64,000 bases of DNA from Mycolicibacterium phlei. GTDB lineage: Bacteria; Actinomycetota; Actinomycetes; Mycobacteriales; Mycobacteriaceae. Shown one piece after another: positions 26,672 to 34,860 of the stretch (positions are counted from its first letter, which is position 1; each line of letters starts with the position of its first letter). The position numbers and the translations under genes are program-made. The stretch lies in assembly GCF_001583415.1 (NCBI RefSeq), contig NZ_CP014475.1:1488001-1552000 (forward strand). Reading direction: 5' to 3'. A model generated the notes under the pieces. The model made no database searches. It was not told where the DNA came from and saw only the letters and a list, made by a program, of their open reading frames with translations.

Positions 26672-26710
26672 ACTCTAGCCGTCAGCCTCAAGCCGGCGCA
26701 CCGGATTTTT
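26672..26710 (-). promoter_or_regulatory. WhiB7-like promoter of the cmx transcript
   Basis: On the minus strand: AAAAAT (26705-26710), 3 bp, GTGCGC as -35 (26696-26701), an 18-bp spacer, then TAGAGT as -10 (26672-26677). An A/T block 3 bp upstream of the -35 is the published hallmark of WhiB7-dependent promoters, which drive intrinsic drug resistance genes in mycobacteria. The -35 hexamer itself is weak. The A/T block overlaps the trmL stop. Confidence 0.5.
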
Positions 26711-27174
26711 CAGACGGCGCCCTGGAAGCCGTGCTGGCGCCACGCCTCGTACACCACCACGGCGGCGGCGTTGGACAGGTTCAACGACCGCCGGCCGGCG
26801 AGCATCGGGATGCGGAGCCGTTCGGTGATGTGCGGGTCGGCCAGCGTCTGCTCGTCCAGGCCCGTCGGCTCCGGGCCGAACATCAGCACATCGCCCGGCT
26901 GGTAGGCGATATCGGCGAACGATGTGGTCGCGTGCGCGGTGAACGCATAGACCCGCTGCGGCTGAAGCGAGGCCCACGCGCTGTCCAGATCGGGGTGCAC
27001 GGTCACCGACGCCAGATCGTGGTAGTCCAGCCCGGCGCGGCGCAGCTTCGGCTCGGACAGGTCGAACCCGAGCGGTTCCACCAGGTGCAGTTCGGCGCCG
27101 GTGGCGGCGACCATCCGGATCGCGTTGCCGGTGTTGGGGGCGATGCGCGGCGAGTAGAACATCAGCCGGAACAC
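26710..27174 (-). CDS. trmL: tRNA (cytidine/uridine-2'-O)-methyltransferase TrmL (SpoU family)
   Basis: 154 residues, the length of M. tuberculosis SpoU (Rv3366). SPOUT knot motifs are visible: SPRIAPNTGNAIRMVAATGAELHLVEPLGF near the start, DVLMFGPEPTGLDEQ in the middle and RIPMLAGRRSLNLSNAAAVVVYEAWRQ at the end, the SAM-binding trefoil. TrmL methylates the 2'-O of the wobble base (position 34) of tRNA-Leu species. GTG start at 27174 with a near-perfect SD (GGAGGT). It follows the 62-residue protein by 11 bp on the same strand. Confidence 0.92.
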   Translation of the reverse strand: MFRLMFYSPRIAPNTGNAIRMVAATGAELHLVEPLGFDLSEPKLRRAGLDYHDLASVTVHPDLDSAWASLQPQRVYAFTAHATTSFADIAYQPGDVLMFGPEPTGLDEQTLADPHITERLRIPMLAGRRSLNLSNAAAVVVYEAWRQHGFQGAV

Positions 27175-27185
27175 AGCACCTCCGT

Positions 27186-27374
27186 CTACTGGGCGATCGC
27201 GATGGTGAGCTCCCGCCCGTCGGGACCGCCGAGATGGGTGTGCCAGCCGGGGTCGGGAACGTCGTCCTCAAAGTAGTAGCCCAGGGACAGGTACAGCAGA
27301 TAGGCCTCCTCGGAGGTCAGGATGGCCCACACATCGGTCAGCGGTTCGCCCTCGCTGTAATCCTGCGCCGGCAC
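27186..27374 (-). CDS. Small acidic protein of 62 residues, function unknown
   Basis: From GTG 27374 the peptide reads MPAQDYSEGEPLTDVWAIL..., with AILTSEEAYLLYLSLGYYFEDDVPDPGWHTHL in the middle; the composition is protein-like and acidic. The frame is open further upstream, but that part is antisense to the methyltransferase and arginine-rich. No known domain is recognised. It precedes trmL by 11 bp, probably in one operon. Only 15 bp separate its start from the divergent methyltransferase ATG. Start codon uncertain. Confidence 0.55.
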   Translation of the reverse strand: MPAQDYSEGEPLTDVWAILTSEEAYLLYLSLGYYFEDDVPDPGWHTHLGGPDGRELTIAIAQ

Positions 27375-27377
27375 CTG

Positions 27378-27383
27378 AATAAT
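27378..27383 (+). promoter_or_regulatory. -10 box of the methyltransferase gene
   Basis: AATAAT, one mismatch from TATAAT, ends 6 nt before the ATG at 27390. It would give a leaderless message; the region also overlaps the upstream end of the divergent 62-codon gene. Confidence 0.45.
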
Positions 27384-27389
27384 GGGCTC

Positions 27390-27995
27390 ATGGTCGCGGA
27401 GAGCCTCTGGATGCAGAAAGTCGCGGCGGATCCCGGGCATTCGCAGTGGTACATCGAACGGTTTCGTGCGATGGCCCGCGCGGGGGAGGACCTCGACGGC
27501 GAGGCTCGCATGATCGACGCGATGGCCCCGCGCGGTGCGCGCATCCTCGACGCCGGCTGCGGGCCGGGGCGCGTCGGCGGGTACCTGGCCAGGGCGGGCC
27601 ACGACGTCGTCGGCGTCGACGTCGACCCGGCGCTGATCGAGGCCGCCGAACAGGACCACCCCGGACCGCACTGGCTGGTCGGTGATCTCGCCGAACTGGA
27701 CCTGCCCGCCCGCGGTATCCCCGAACCGTTCGACATCATCGTCGCGGCGGGCAACGTCATGACGTTCCTGGCGCCCAGCACCCGCGGCGAGGTGCTGAGC
27801 CGACTGCGGGCGCACCTCGCCGCCGACGGGCGCGCGGTGATCGGCTTCGGCGCCGGCCGCGACTACCCGTTCGGCGACTTCCTGTACGACGCGGGTGTCG
27901 CCGGCTTCGCGCCGGACCTGCTGCTGTCGACGTGGGATCTGCGGCCGTTCACCGACGACTCGGACTTCCTCGTCGCCGTGCTGCGCCGGGGATAG
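27390..27995 (+). CDS. Class I SAM-dependent methyltransferase
   Basis: 201 residues from ATG 27390; the frame is open upstream without protein-like content. SAM motif I is ILDAGCGPGRVGGYLARAGHDVVGVDVD (about residues 51-77), motif II GDLAEL near 97, and the PFDIIVAAGNVMTFL block is motif IV. No substrate-recognition domain is present, so the target (small molecule, lipid or other) cannot be given. Divergent from the trmL pair. Confidence 0.83.
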   Translation: MVAESLWMQKVAADPGHSQWYIERFRAMARAGEDLDGEARMIDAMAPRGARILDAGCGPGRVGGYLARAGHDVVGVDVDPALIEAAEQDHPGPHWLVGDLAELDLPARGIPEPFDIIVAAGNVMTFLAPSTRGEVLSRLRAHLAADGRAVIGFGAGRDYPFGDFLYDAGVAGFAPDLLLSTWDLRPFTDDSDFLVAVLRRG

Positions 27996-28161
27996 CCGGT
28001 CACGAAAGCATTCCGGTATCTGCTCGGAATCCTCACAAACAGTCGTTCACCTGCACAAATGGTGTCTGGCTTGGCATACTCGACCAATTGCCAGGGCCGA
28101 ATGGTGCCCGTCGGGTGGGGCAACGTAGCTCAACCGCGGCTGAAAGTCAGCAGGAAGCCTT

Positions 28162-28221
28162 ATGAATGACGCGCGACTAGTGAACCTCGGGTCACCGGCC
28201 GACCGTGCGGGTCGCCGATGA
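28162..28221 (+). CDS. 19-residue leader ORF coupled to the conservon kinase
   Basis: ATG at 28162, preceded by an AGGAAG Shine-Dalgarno (28152-28157), opens 19 codons (starts MNDARLVNLG) whose TGA overlaps the kinase ATG as ATGA. The kinase start has no SD of its own close by, so translation may depend on reading this small ORF. In-frame fusion is not possible. Whether the peptide has a role is unknown. Confidence 0.45.
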   Translation: MNDARLVNLGSPADRAGRR

Positions 28222-30764
28222 GCGCGTTCTCCCAGCTCAAGCAGTCCGACGGGACGGTGGTCGACTTCGAGCGCGGCAAGCCCGAACCGGTGCGGCGGCC
28301 GTCGCGGTGGTCACCGGCCAATTGGTCGGTGCGCCTGAAGGTTCTGGCGATCGTGCTGCTGCCGCTGCTTCTGGCCGGGACGTTCGGCGGGCTGCGGATC
28401 TACAGCGCCTACACCGCCGAGACCGATCTGCGCCGCGCCGCCGAACGCGCCGACATGGTGCCCGCCATCGCCGACTACATGGCCGCGCTCGAGGACGTGA
28501 TGCTCGCCGTCCCGACCGGCGGCGATCCGCAGGCCGCGCTGGGCCGCTTCGACGAGCGCCGCCGCGCGCTGCAGAGCCGGTTGACCGACACCGACGTCGC
28601 GCCCGACGTGCGCCAGGGCGTCACCACCCTGGTCGACGACGGGCAGCTCCTCGTCGAGAAGGTGGCCGCCAACAGCATCGGCCTGCGCGACGAGGTCCAG
28701 GCCTACGCGCTGCTCCTGCTGCCCGCCGAGGACACCGTCACCGGCTCGGTGCGCGTGGACGACGAGCGCATCCGCGCCGAGGCCGCCGGGGTGGCGCGGG
28801 CGATCGGGGCGCGCGGCCAGATGACGATGCAGCGGCTCGCGTTGACCCGCGGCGCCGAGCTGCCCGAGCCCGAGCTGCGCACCGCGCTGACCGCGGTGGC
28901 CGGCACCGAACCGTCGACGCTGTTCGGGATGAGCCAGGTGCTCGGTGTCGGATCGGCCGACGCGCAGCAGCTGCAGGCCGAGTTCGTCAAACGGATGGCG
29001 CTACTGACCGACCCCGCGGTGCCGATCGCCAACAACCGCGAACTGCTGGCCTCGGTCGCCGAGACCGACCGGATCGCCCGCCAGGTCATCGACACCGGCA
29101 CCGGGGCGCTGACCGCGGCTGTGGAGCAGAAGGCCGACGAACAACGCACCACGCTCATCCGCGACGCCGCCGTCGTCGGCGCCGCGATCCTGCTGGCACT
29201 GGTCATCGTGGCCCTGGCGGCGCGCTCGCTGGTGCGCCCGCTGCGCCGGCTGCGCGACAGCGCGCTCAAGGTCGCCCACGAGGACCTGCCCCGCGAGATC
29301 GAGCAGGTCCGCGCGGGCGGCGACGCCGGACAGATCACCCCGATCCCGGTGCACACCTCCGAGGAGGTCGGCCAGGTCGCGCACGCCGTCGACGAACTGC
29401 ACGAGCAGGCGGTGCTGCTGGCCGCCGAGCAGGCCCGGCTGCAGCTGCAGATCGGTGACATGTTCGAGACGCTGTCGCGGCGCAGCCGGTCGCTGGTGGA
29501 CCAGCAGCTCGCGCTGATCGACCAGCTGGAACGCAACGAGGAGGACCCGGACCGGCTGCAGGCGCTGTTCCGGCTGGATCACCTGGCCGCGCGGATGCGC
29601 CGCAACGGCGCCAACCTGCTGGTGCTCTCCGGCGCGAAGGTGCCCCGCGAACAGGCCGAGCCGGTGCCGGTGACGGCGGTGATCAACGCCGCGGCCTCCG
29701 AGGTGGAGGACTACGCGCGCGTGGTCACCCTGACCGTGCCCGACAGCGAGGTCAGCGGTGCCGTCGCCGGCGACCTGGTGCACCTGCTGGCCGAGCTGCT
29801 CGACAACGCGCTGCGGTACTCGCCGCCCACCACGCAGGTGCGGGTGTCGGCGGTGCACACCGGCAACGGCGGTCTGGTCATCGAGGTCAGCGACACCGGG
29901 CTGGGCATGACCGAGTCCGACCTGCGGGTGGCCAACACCCGCCTGCAGTCCGGCGGCGAGATCAACCCGTACACCGCCCGCCACATGGGCCTGTTCGTGG
30001 TCGGCCGGCTGGCCGCCCAGCACGGTCTGGTGGTCCGGCTGCGTGCCACCGTGACCGGTGAACCGGACTCGGGGACCACCGCCGGCGTGTACGTGCCCGC
30101 CGAGCTGCTGCACCGGGCCGACGAGCCGGAGGATCCCGTCGTCGAGGTGCCGATCGCGGTGCTGCCGCAGCGCAGCCCGGGGGCCAGCGGCATCACCGAG
30201 GTGCCCGCCTCGCTGACCGCGCCGCAGCCGCGGGTCGACGAGCAGGGCTGGCCCGTCGAGACACCGACGGACACCTCCGGGTACTTCGCCGCTCGGGTGC
30301 AGGCCGAGCCCGAGCCGGAACCGGCGCCCGCGGCCGAGCCGGAACCAGCGCCCGCACCCGAGCCGGTGTCGGCACCGGAACCGGAACCGGAGGAGGACAC
30401 CATCTACCAGAAGATGTTGTCGGAGTGGCTGGTCGATCCGACCGAACTGGCCAACAGCGAGGACCTGAACTGGCAGTCGGTGTGGGACCGCGGCTGGTCG
30501 GCGGCGGCCGAGGCCGAGCAGAAACCGGTCACCAAGGTCACCGAGGAGGGCCTGCCGGTGCGCGAGCCGGGTGCCCGGCTGGTGCCGGGGGCCGCGGATC
30601 CGGCCGAGGTGGCGCCCGACGCGACGCAGGTAGCATCGACCCCTGAGCCCGGACCGCTTCCGCGGCGCGACCCCGACGCCGTGCGCGCCAGCATCAGCAG
30701 CCACTTCGGCGGGGTACGCGCCGGCCGCTCGCACGCGAGAGAGCAAGGGACAGAACAGCAGTGA
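28218..30764 (+). CDS. mfpE: Conservon sensor histidine kinase with nitrate/nitrite-sensing domain
   Basis: 848 residues, equivalent to M. tuberculosis Rv3365c (876). Membrane helix about 35-57; extracellular helical NIT-type sensor region about 60-310; second helix about 313-336 ([23 protein letters not shown]); HAMP-like linker; a weak phosphoacceptor region ([13 protein letters not shown], about 450-460); HATPase_c domain about 515-620 with N box [12 protein letters not shown] and G1 box DTGLGM. The tail from about 690 is Pro/Glu/Ala-rich with [12 protein letters not shown] repeats. It heads a five-gene unit with roadblock, DUF742, GTPase and pentapeptide proteins, the actinobacterial conservon thought to act like a membrane-bound G-protein signalling complex. 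Confidence 0.9.
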   Translation: MSAFSQLKQSDGTVVDFERGKPEPVRRPSRWSPANWSVRLKVLAIVLLPLLLAGTFGGLRIYSAYTAETDLRRAAERADMVPAIADYMAALEDVMLAVPTGGDPQAALGRFDERRRALQSRLTDTDVAPDVRQGVTTLVDDGQLLVEKVAANSIGLRDEVQAYALLLLPAEDTVTGSVRVDDERIRAEAAGVARAIGARGQMTMQRLALTRGAELPEPELRTALTAVAGTEPSTLFGMSQVLGVGSADAQQLQAEFVKRMALLTDPAVPIANNRELLASVAETDRIARQVIDTGTGALTAAVEQKADEQRTTLIRDAAVVGAAILLALVIVALAARSLVRPLRRLRDSALKVAHEDLPREIEQVRAGGDAGQITPIPVHTSEEVGQVAHAVDELHEQAVLLAAEQARLQLQIGDMFETLSRRSRSLVDQQLALIDQLERNEEDPDRLQALFRLDHLAARMRRNGANLLVLSGAKVPREQAEPVPVTAVINAAASEVEDYARVVTLTVPDSEVSGAVAGDLVHLLAELLDNALRYSPPTTQVRVSAVHTGNGGLVIEVSDTGLGMTESDLRVANTRLQSGGEINPYTARHMGLFVVGRLAAQHGLVVRLRATVTGEPDSGTTAGVYVPAELLHRADEPEDPVVEVPIAVLPQRSPGASGITEVPASLTAPQPRVDEQGWPVETPTDTSGYFAARVQAEPEPEPAPAAEPEPAPAPEPVSAPEPEPEEDTIYQKMLSEWLVDPTELANSEDLNWQSVWDRGWSAAAEAEQKPVTKVTEEGLPVREPGARLVPGAADPAEVAPDATQVASTPEPGPLPRRDPDAVRASISSHFGGVRAGRSHAREQGTEQQ

Positions 30765-31177
30765 CTCATTCGGCGGGAACCCAGCGGGAATCGCTGGACT
30801 GGCTGGTATCCCGGTTCGCCCGCGAGGTGCCCGGGGTGTCACACGCCGTGCTGGTGTCCGCCGACGGGCTGCTGATGGCGGCCAGCGAGCACATCCCCAC
30901 CGAACGCGCCGATCAGCTCGCGGCGGTGGCGTCCGGGCTGGCCAGCCTGTCGATCGGCGCCGCGCAGCTGTTCGAGGGCGGCCACGTGCTGCAGTCGGTG
31001 ATCGAGATGGAGCACGGCTACCTGTTGCTGATGCGCGTGGGCGACGGCTCGAACCTGGCCACCCTGGCCACCCGAAACTGCGACATCGGGCAGATCGGGT
31101 ACGAGATGGCGGTCCTGGTCGAACGGGTCTGGACCGTCGTGCAGGCGGCCCGACGACGAGCCCCGAACCACCCGTGA
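30761..31177 (+). CDS. mfpD: Roadblock/LC7 domain protein of the mfp conservon
   Basis: 138 residues (Rv3364c, 130). A single roadblock/MglB-type domain: [31 protein letters not shown], then the amphipathic helix [23 protein letters not shown] and the strand [18 protein letters not shown]. Such proteins regulate small GTPases as activating proteins or scaffolds; here the partner should be MfpB. GTG start overlaps the kinase stop as GTGA, indicating coupled translation. Confidence 0.92.
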   Translation: MTHSAGTQRESLDWLVSRFAREVPGVSHAVLVSADGLLMAASEHIPTERADQLAAVASGLASLSIGAAQLFEGGHVLQSVIEMEHGYLLLMRVGDGSNLATLATRNCDIGQIGYEMAVLVERVWTVVQAARRRAPNHP

Positions 31178-31184
31178 GCGGCCG

Positions 31185-31586
31185 ATGGACGAGGAGTTCA
31201 GCGCGGTGGCCGGAAGATCGCTGTGGGACAGCGATCTCACCGAGCAGCCCAGCCTCGTCCGGCCCTACATCCTGACCGCGGGGCGCACCGACGCCCGCGT
31301 CGACCTGCCGCTGGAAGCGCCCATCGAGACCGTGCACACCCCGCAGCCCCCGCTGTGGCCCCGCAGTGACGTGCGCCACCAGATCCTCGAACTGTGCGCC
31401 GAGCGCCCCTCCGTCGCCGAGATCGCGGTGAAGTTATCCTTGCCGCTCGGCGTGGCGCGCGTGCTCATCGGGGATCTGGTGCTGCAGGGTTGTCTCATGG
31501 TGCGCGCCACCATGAGCGACACGTCCACCGTCGACGAACGACGCGAGCTGATAGGAAGGACACTGCGTGGCCTCAGGGCACTTTGA
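31185..31586 (+). CDS. mfpC: DUF742 protein of the mfp conservon
   Basis: 133 residues (Rv3363c, 122). The DUF742 core is visible: SLVRPYILTAGRTDARVDLPLEAPIET, then a winged-helix-like part RSDVRHQILELCAERPSVAEIAVKLSLPLGVARVLIGDLVLQGCLMV. DUF742 proteins always accompany the roadblock and GTPase genes; the biochemical role is not established. Starts 7 bp after mfpD and overlaps mfpB by 20 bp. Confidence 0.91.
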   Translation: MDEEFSAVAGRSLWDSDLTEQPSLVRPYILTAGRTDARVDLPLEAPIETVHTPQPPLWPRSDVRHQILELCAERPSVAEIAVKLSLPLGVARVLIGDLVLQGCLMVRATMSDTSTVDERRELIGRTLRGLRAL

Positions 31587-32151
31587 GCCGGGCAGTCCGC
31601 GGCGCACGGCCTCGACGAAGATCGTCATCTCCGGCGGGTTCGGCGTCGGCAAGACGACGTTCGTCGGCGCGGTGTCGGAGATCATGCCGCTGCGCACCGA
31701 GGCGCTGGTGACCACCGCCTCCACCGGCGTCGACGGCCTGGAGGCCACCCCCGACAAGAACACCACCACCGTGGCCATGGACTTCGGCCGCATCACCCTC
31801 GACGACGACCTGGTGCTGTATCTGTTCGGCACACCCGGGCAGCGCCGGTTCTGGTTCATGTGGGACGACCTGGTGCGCGGCGCCATCGGCGCGATCGTGC
31901 TGGTCGACGTGCGGCGCCTGCAGGACAGCTTCGCCGCGGTCGACTTCTTCGAGGCCCGCAAGCTGCCGTTCCTCATTGCCGTCAACCAATTCGACGGTGC
32001 GCCAACCTATCCCGTCTCCGCGGTGCGCAAGGCGCTGGCGCTGGCCGACCACATCCCGATCATCACCGTCGACGCCCGTGACCGGGAGTCGGCCAAACAG
32101 GCGCTGATCGCGGTCACCGAGTACGCGCTGTCCACCCTGACCCGTGTCTGA
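31567..32151 (+). CDS. mfpB: Conservon GTPase MfpB
   Basis: 194 residues (Rv3362c, 193). P-loop GGFGVGKTTFVGAV (residues about 23-36); switch regions with TVAMDFGRITL and the G3-like LFGTPGQRRF (DxxG replaced by GTPGQ, as usual for these MglA-like proteins); AVNQFDGA as the NKxD-type G4 (NQFD here). It is known to interact with the pentapeptide protein MfpA and, in its GTP state, to help MfpA protect gyrase from quinolones in M. smegmatis. GTG start lies inside the end of mfpC; its own end overlaps mfpA by 8 bp. Confidence 0.93.
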   Translation: MASGHFEPGSPRRTASTKIVISGGFGVGKTTFVGAVSEIMPLRTEALVTTASTGVDGLEATPDKNTTTVAMDFGRITLDDDLVLYLFGTPGQRRFWFMWDDLVRGAIGAIVLVDVRRLQDSFAAVDFFEARKLPFLIAVNQFDGAPTYPVSAVRKALALADHIPIITVDARDRESAKQALIAVTEYALSTLTRV

Positions 32152-32698
32152 CGAATCCGTCTGGGTCGAGCGGGAATTCACCGGCCGCGACTTCCGCGAC
32201 GAGGATCTCAGCAGGCTGCGCACCGAGCGGGTGGTGTTCGACGAGTGCGACTTCCGCGGCGTCAACCTCGCCGAGTCCGAACACCTCGGCTCCGCCTTCC
32301 GTAACTGCCGGTTCGAACGGGCGATGTTGCACCACAGCGCGTTTCGGCAGTGCAGCATGCTGGGCTCGGTGTTCACCGGGGCCAAACTGCGGCCGCTGAC
32401 CATCGTCGAGGTGGACTTCACGCTGGCCGTGCTCGCCGGCTGCGACCTGCGCGGCGTCGACCTGACCGGCTGCCGACTGCGGGAGGCCAGCCTCGTGGAG
32501 GCGGACCTGCGCAAGGCGGTGCTGTGCGGTGCCGACCTCTCCGGCGCCCGGGTACAGGGCCTGCGCCTCGACGACGCCGACCTGCGCGGCGCCCGCGCCG
32601 ACGCCACGCTGTGGACCAACGCCGGGCTGCGCGGCGCCAAGATCGACGTCGAGCAGGCGCTGGCCTTCGCCGCCGCCCACGGCCTGTCCATCAACTAA
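32144..32698 (+). CDS. mfpA: MfpA, pentapeptide-repeat DNA mimic and gyrase-protecting protein
   Basis: 184 residues (183 in M. tuberculosis Rv3361c). Nearly the whole chain is pentapeptide repeats with Phe or Leu at the centre (FDECDFRGVNLAESEHLGSAFRNCRFERAMLHHSAF..., ADLRKAVLCGADLSGARVQGLRLDDADLRGARAD), which fold as a right-handed square beta-helix resembling B-DNA. The C-terminal LDVEQALAFAAAHGLSIN-like helix forms the dimer cap. MfpA binds DNA gyrase and gives low-level fluoroquinolone resistance. Last gene of the conservon; 93 bp follow before nsrR. Confidence 0.94.
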   Translation: MSDESVWVEREFTGRDFRDEDLSRLRTERVVFDECDFRGVNLAESEHLGSAFRNCRFERAMLHHSAFRQCSMLGSVFTGAKLRPLTIVEVDFTLAVLAGCDLRGVDLTGCRLREASLVEADLRKAVLCGADLSGARVQGLRLDDADLRGARADATLWTNAGLRGAKIDVEQALAFAAAHGLSIN

Positions 32699-32751
32699 CA
32701 GGCCTGGTCAAAAAACCGCACGTCACGGGGTGTTTAACCCCACAGCCCGAA

Positions 32752-32784
32752 AATTGGCATTTCAGATACCGAATTACCTAGCGT
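32752..32784 (+). promoter_or_regulatory. nsrR-hmp promoter with candidate NsrR operator
   Basis: An imperfect inverted repeat (32752-32775; AATTGGCAT, centre TTCAG, ATACCGAATT) resembles the NsrR operators of Streptomyces as I recall them. Its left half includes a -35-like TTGGCA (32754-32759); TAGCGT (32779-32784) is a -10 ending 7 nt before the nsrR ATG. The repressor would therefore block its own promoter and that of hmp. Confidence 0.55.
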
Positions 32785-32791
32785 CGGTCGC

Positions 32792-33241
32792 ATGCAGCTC
32801 ACCCGGTTCACCGACCTCGGTCTTCGCGCCATGATGCTGCTCGCCGACGGCGAGGCGGCCGACCGGCGCGTGACCACCCGGTCCATCGCGGCCGGCGCGC
32901 ACGCCTCGGAGAACCACGTCGCCAAGGCCGTCGCCCGGCTGGCCGAACTCGGCATGGTGCACACCCAGCGCGGCCGCGTCGGCGGGCTCACCCTGACCGA
33001 GGCAGGCCGCACCGCCTCGCTCGGCTGGCTCGTCCGGGCGCTGGAGGGGGACCGCGAGGTCATCGACTGCGACGGCGCCCACCCGTGCCCGCTGATCTCG
33101 GCGTGCCGGCTGCGCCGCGCCCTCGCCGAGGCCAAGGAAGCCTTCTACCGCGAACTCGATCGCTACACGATCGCCGATATGTCCAGGGCCCCAAACCTTC
33201 TGATGATCCAGGGCCCGGTAACCGAAAGGAATGACAGATGA
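32792..33241 (+). CDS. nsrR: Rrf2-family NO-sensing repressor NsrR
   Basis: 149 residues. The N-terminal winged helix (MQLTRFTDLGLRAMMLLADGE...SENHVAKAVARLAELGMVHTQRGRVGGLTL) is typical of Rrf2 proteins. Three cysteines at 93, 99 and 105 (CDGAHPCPLISAC) have the exact number and spacing of the Fe-S ligands of Streptomyces NsrR; nitrosylation of that cluster releases DNA. Co-transcription with hmp (ATGA overlap) supports an NO sensor rather than IscR. A leaderless start is likely. The operator proposed above implies autorepression. Confidence 0.92.
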   Translation: MQLTRFTDLGLRAMMLLADGEAADRRVTTRSIAAGAHASENHVAKAVARLAELGMVHTQRGRVGGLTLTEAGRTASLGWLVRALEGDREVIDCDGAHPCPLISACRLRRALAEAKEAFYRELDRYTIADMSRAPNLLMIQGPVTERNDR

Positions 33242-34461
33242 CCGCCATCGCCGCCGCGTCACTTGAGCTGGAGCCGCAGCACGCCGAGATCGTCTCGGCG
33301 ACGCTCCCGCTGATCGGTGCCCACATCGACGAGATCACCACCGAGTTCTACCGTCGGATGTTCACCAATCACCCGGAGCTGCTGCGTAACCTGTTCAACC
33401 GCGGTAACCAGGCGCAGGGCGCCCAGCAGCGGGCGCTGGCCGCGTCGATCGCGACCTTCGCCACCCATCTGGTCGACCCCGACCTGCCGCACCCGGCGGA
33501 ACTGTTGTCGCGCATCGGGCACAAGCACGCGTCGCTGGGCGTCACCGCCGACCAGTACCCGATCGTGCACGAGAACCTGTTCGCCGCGATCGTCGCGGTG
33601 CTCGGGGCCGACACCGTGACCGACGACGTCGCCGCCGCCTGGGACCGGGTGTACTGGATCATGGCGCAGACCCTCATCGACCTCGAGCACGCGCTCTACG
33701 AGGACGCCGGGGTGGCCGACGGCGACGTCTTCCGCCGTGCGCGGGTGGTGGCGCGGGTCGACGATCCGTCCGGCGCGGTGCTGCTGACCGTGCGCTCGAC
33801 CGGTGCGGCGTTCCCGAAATTCCGTCCCGGACAATACGTCTCGGTCGGTGTCGTGATGCCTGACGGTGCCCGTCAGCTGCGTCAGTACAGCCTGATCAAC
33901 GCGCCGGGCAGCGAGGACCTGACCTTCGCGGTCAAGCCGGTCGCCGGCACCGACACCCAGCCGGCCGGCGAGGTGTCCACCTGGATCGCGGCCAATGTCT
34001 GCGTCGGCGATCTGCTCGACGTCACGGTGCCGTTCGGCGACCTACCGGCGCCCGACGGCCGGCCCGTCGTCCTGATCTCCGCGGGCATCGGCATCACCCC
34101 GATGATCGGCATCCTCGAGTACCTGGCCGCCGAGAAGCCCCAGACCGCGGTGCGAGTGCTGCACGCCGACCGCGGCGACGCCACCCATCCGCTGCGGGAA
34201 CGGCAGCGGGAACTGCTGGCGCAGCTGCCCAACGGCACGCTCGACGTCTGGTACGAGGACGGGGTGACCGCCGGACTGCCCGGTGTGCACGCCGGACTGC
34301 TGACGCTCGACGGCATCGAGGTGCCCGCCGACGCGGAGATCTACCTGTGCGGCAACAACGGTTTCGTGCAGGCGGTGCGCGGTCAGCTCATCGACCGAGG
34401 GGTGCCCGCCGCGCGCGTGCACAGCGAACTGTTCTCACCGAACGACTGGCTGCTCGGCTGA
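33238..34461 (+). CDS. hmp: Flavohaemoglobin Hmp, nitric oxide dioxygenase
   Basis: 407 residues. Globin domain about 1-148 with the B10 tyrosine (Tyr38, EFYRRMF) and the proximal histidine (His97, KHASLGV); FAD-binding domain about 155-270 with RQYSLINA near 214-221; NAD-binding domain with ISAGIGITPMIGIL near 280-293 and the C-terminal SELFSP segment. All three cofactor sites look intact, so it should oxidise NO to nitrate with O2 and NAD(P)H in the cytoplasm. Translationally coupled to nsrR. It ends 5 bp before the convergent hemophore-like gene. Confidence 0.95.
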   Translation: MTAIAAASLELEPQHAEIVSATLPLIGAHIDEITTEFYRRMFTNHPELLRNLFNRGNQAQGAQQRALAASIATFATHLVDPDLPHPAELLSRIGHKHASLGVTADQYPIVHENLFAAIVAVLGADTVTDDVAAAWDRVYWIMAQTLIDLEHALYEDAGVADGDVFRRARVVARVDDPSGAVLLTVRSTGAAFPKFRPGQYVSVGVVMPDGARQLRQYSLINAPGSEDLTFAVKPVAGTDTQPAGEVSTWIAANVCVGDLLDVTVPFGDLPAPDGRPVVLISAGIGITPMIGILEYLAAEKPQTAVRVLHADRGDATHPLRERQRELLAQLPNGTLDVWYEDGVTAGLPGVHAGLLTLDGIEVPADAEIYLCGNNGFVQAVRGQLIDRGVPAARVHSELFSPNDWLLG

Positions 34462-34466
34462 GAAGC

Positions 34467-34805
34467 TCAGAAGTTCTGGCAGGTGCTGGCCACCGCGTTG
34501 ATCACCGGGATGTACGGCTGTACCCCCGGGAACGCCCGGGCCTGGGCGACCATCACGCGGCGCTGATCCGGCGGCGCGGCGATCAGGCTCTTGAGCCAGC
34601 CGGTCGCCGCGGGCACCTCCTGCAGCTGCTCCGCGAGCTTGGGATCCTGCGCGGCCAGCGCCGCGGTCACCTGCGGGTAGCTGCACGTGGAGTTGACGAT
34701 CACGTCGTCCATGGCGGGCTGTGCGGAGGCCACACCTGCTCCGGCGGCCAGCAGAGCGGTCAGACCGCCCGAGGCGACAAGCAGTTTCGTCGTCATGCGC
34801 ATCAC
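34467..34805 (-). CDS. Hemophore-related secreted protein
   Basis: 112 residues, or 109 if the third methionine (MTTKLL) is the start. A clear signal peptide (KLLVASGGLTALLAAGAGVASAQ, cleavage after ASA) leaves about 85 residues with two cysteines (CSYPQ and the penultimate region CQNF), likely a disulfide. The pattern NSTCSYPQVTAALAAQDP...FPGVQPYIPVINAVASTCQNF matches the mycobacterial hemophore-related (Rv0203-like) family, which binds haem outside the cell. Haem binding here is inferred from the family only. It converges with hmp. Confidence 0.8.
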   Translation of the reverse strand: MMRMTTKLLVASGGLTALLAAGAGVASAQPAMDDVIVNSTCSYPQVTAALAAQDPKLAEQLQEVPAATGWLKSLIAAPPDQRRVMVAQARAFPGVQPYIPVINAVASTCQNF

Positions 34806-34860
34806 TCCACGCTAACACCATCGCGGGAGTGCTCGCCGTGTTCCGCCGAGCGCGAACAGG

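Noticed and set aside
29001..31379. 792-codon open frame antisense to the conservon
   Set aside because: No domain content; spans three real coupled genes on the other strand.
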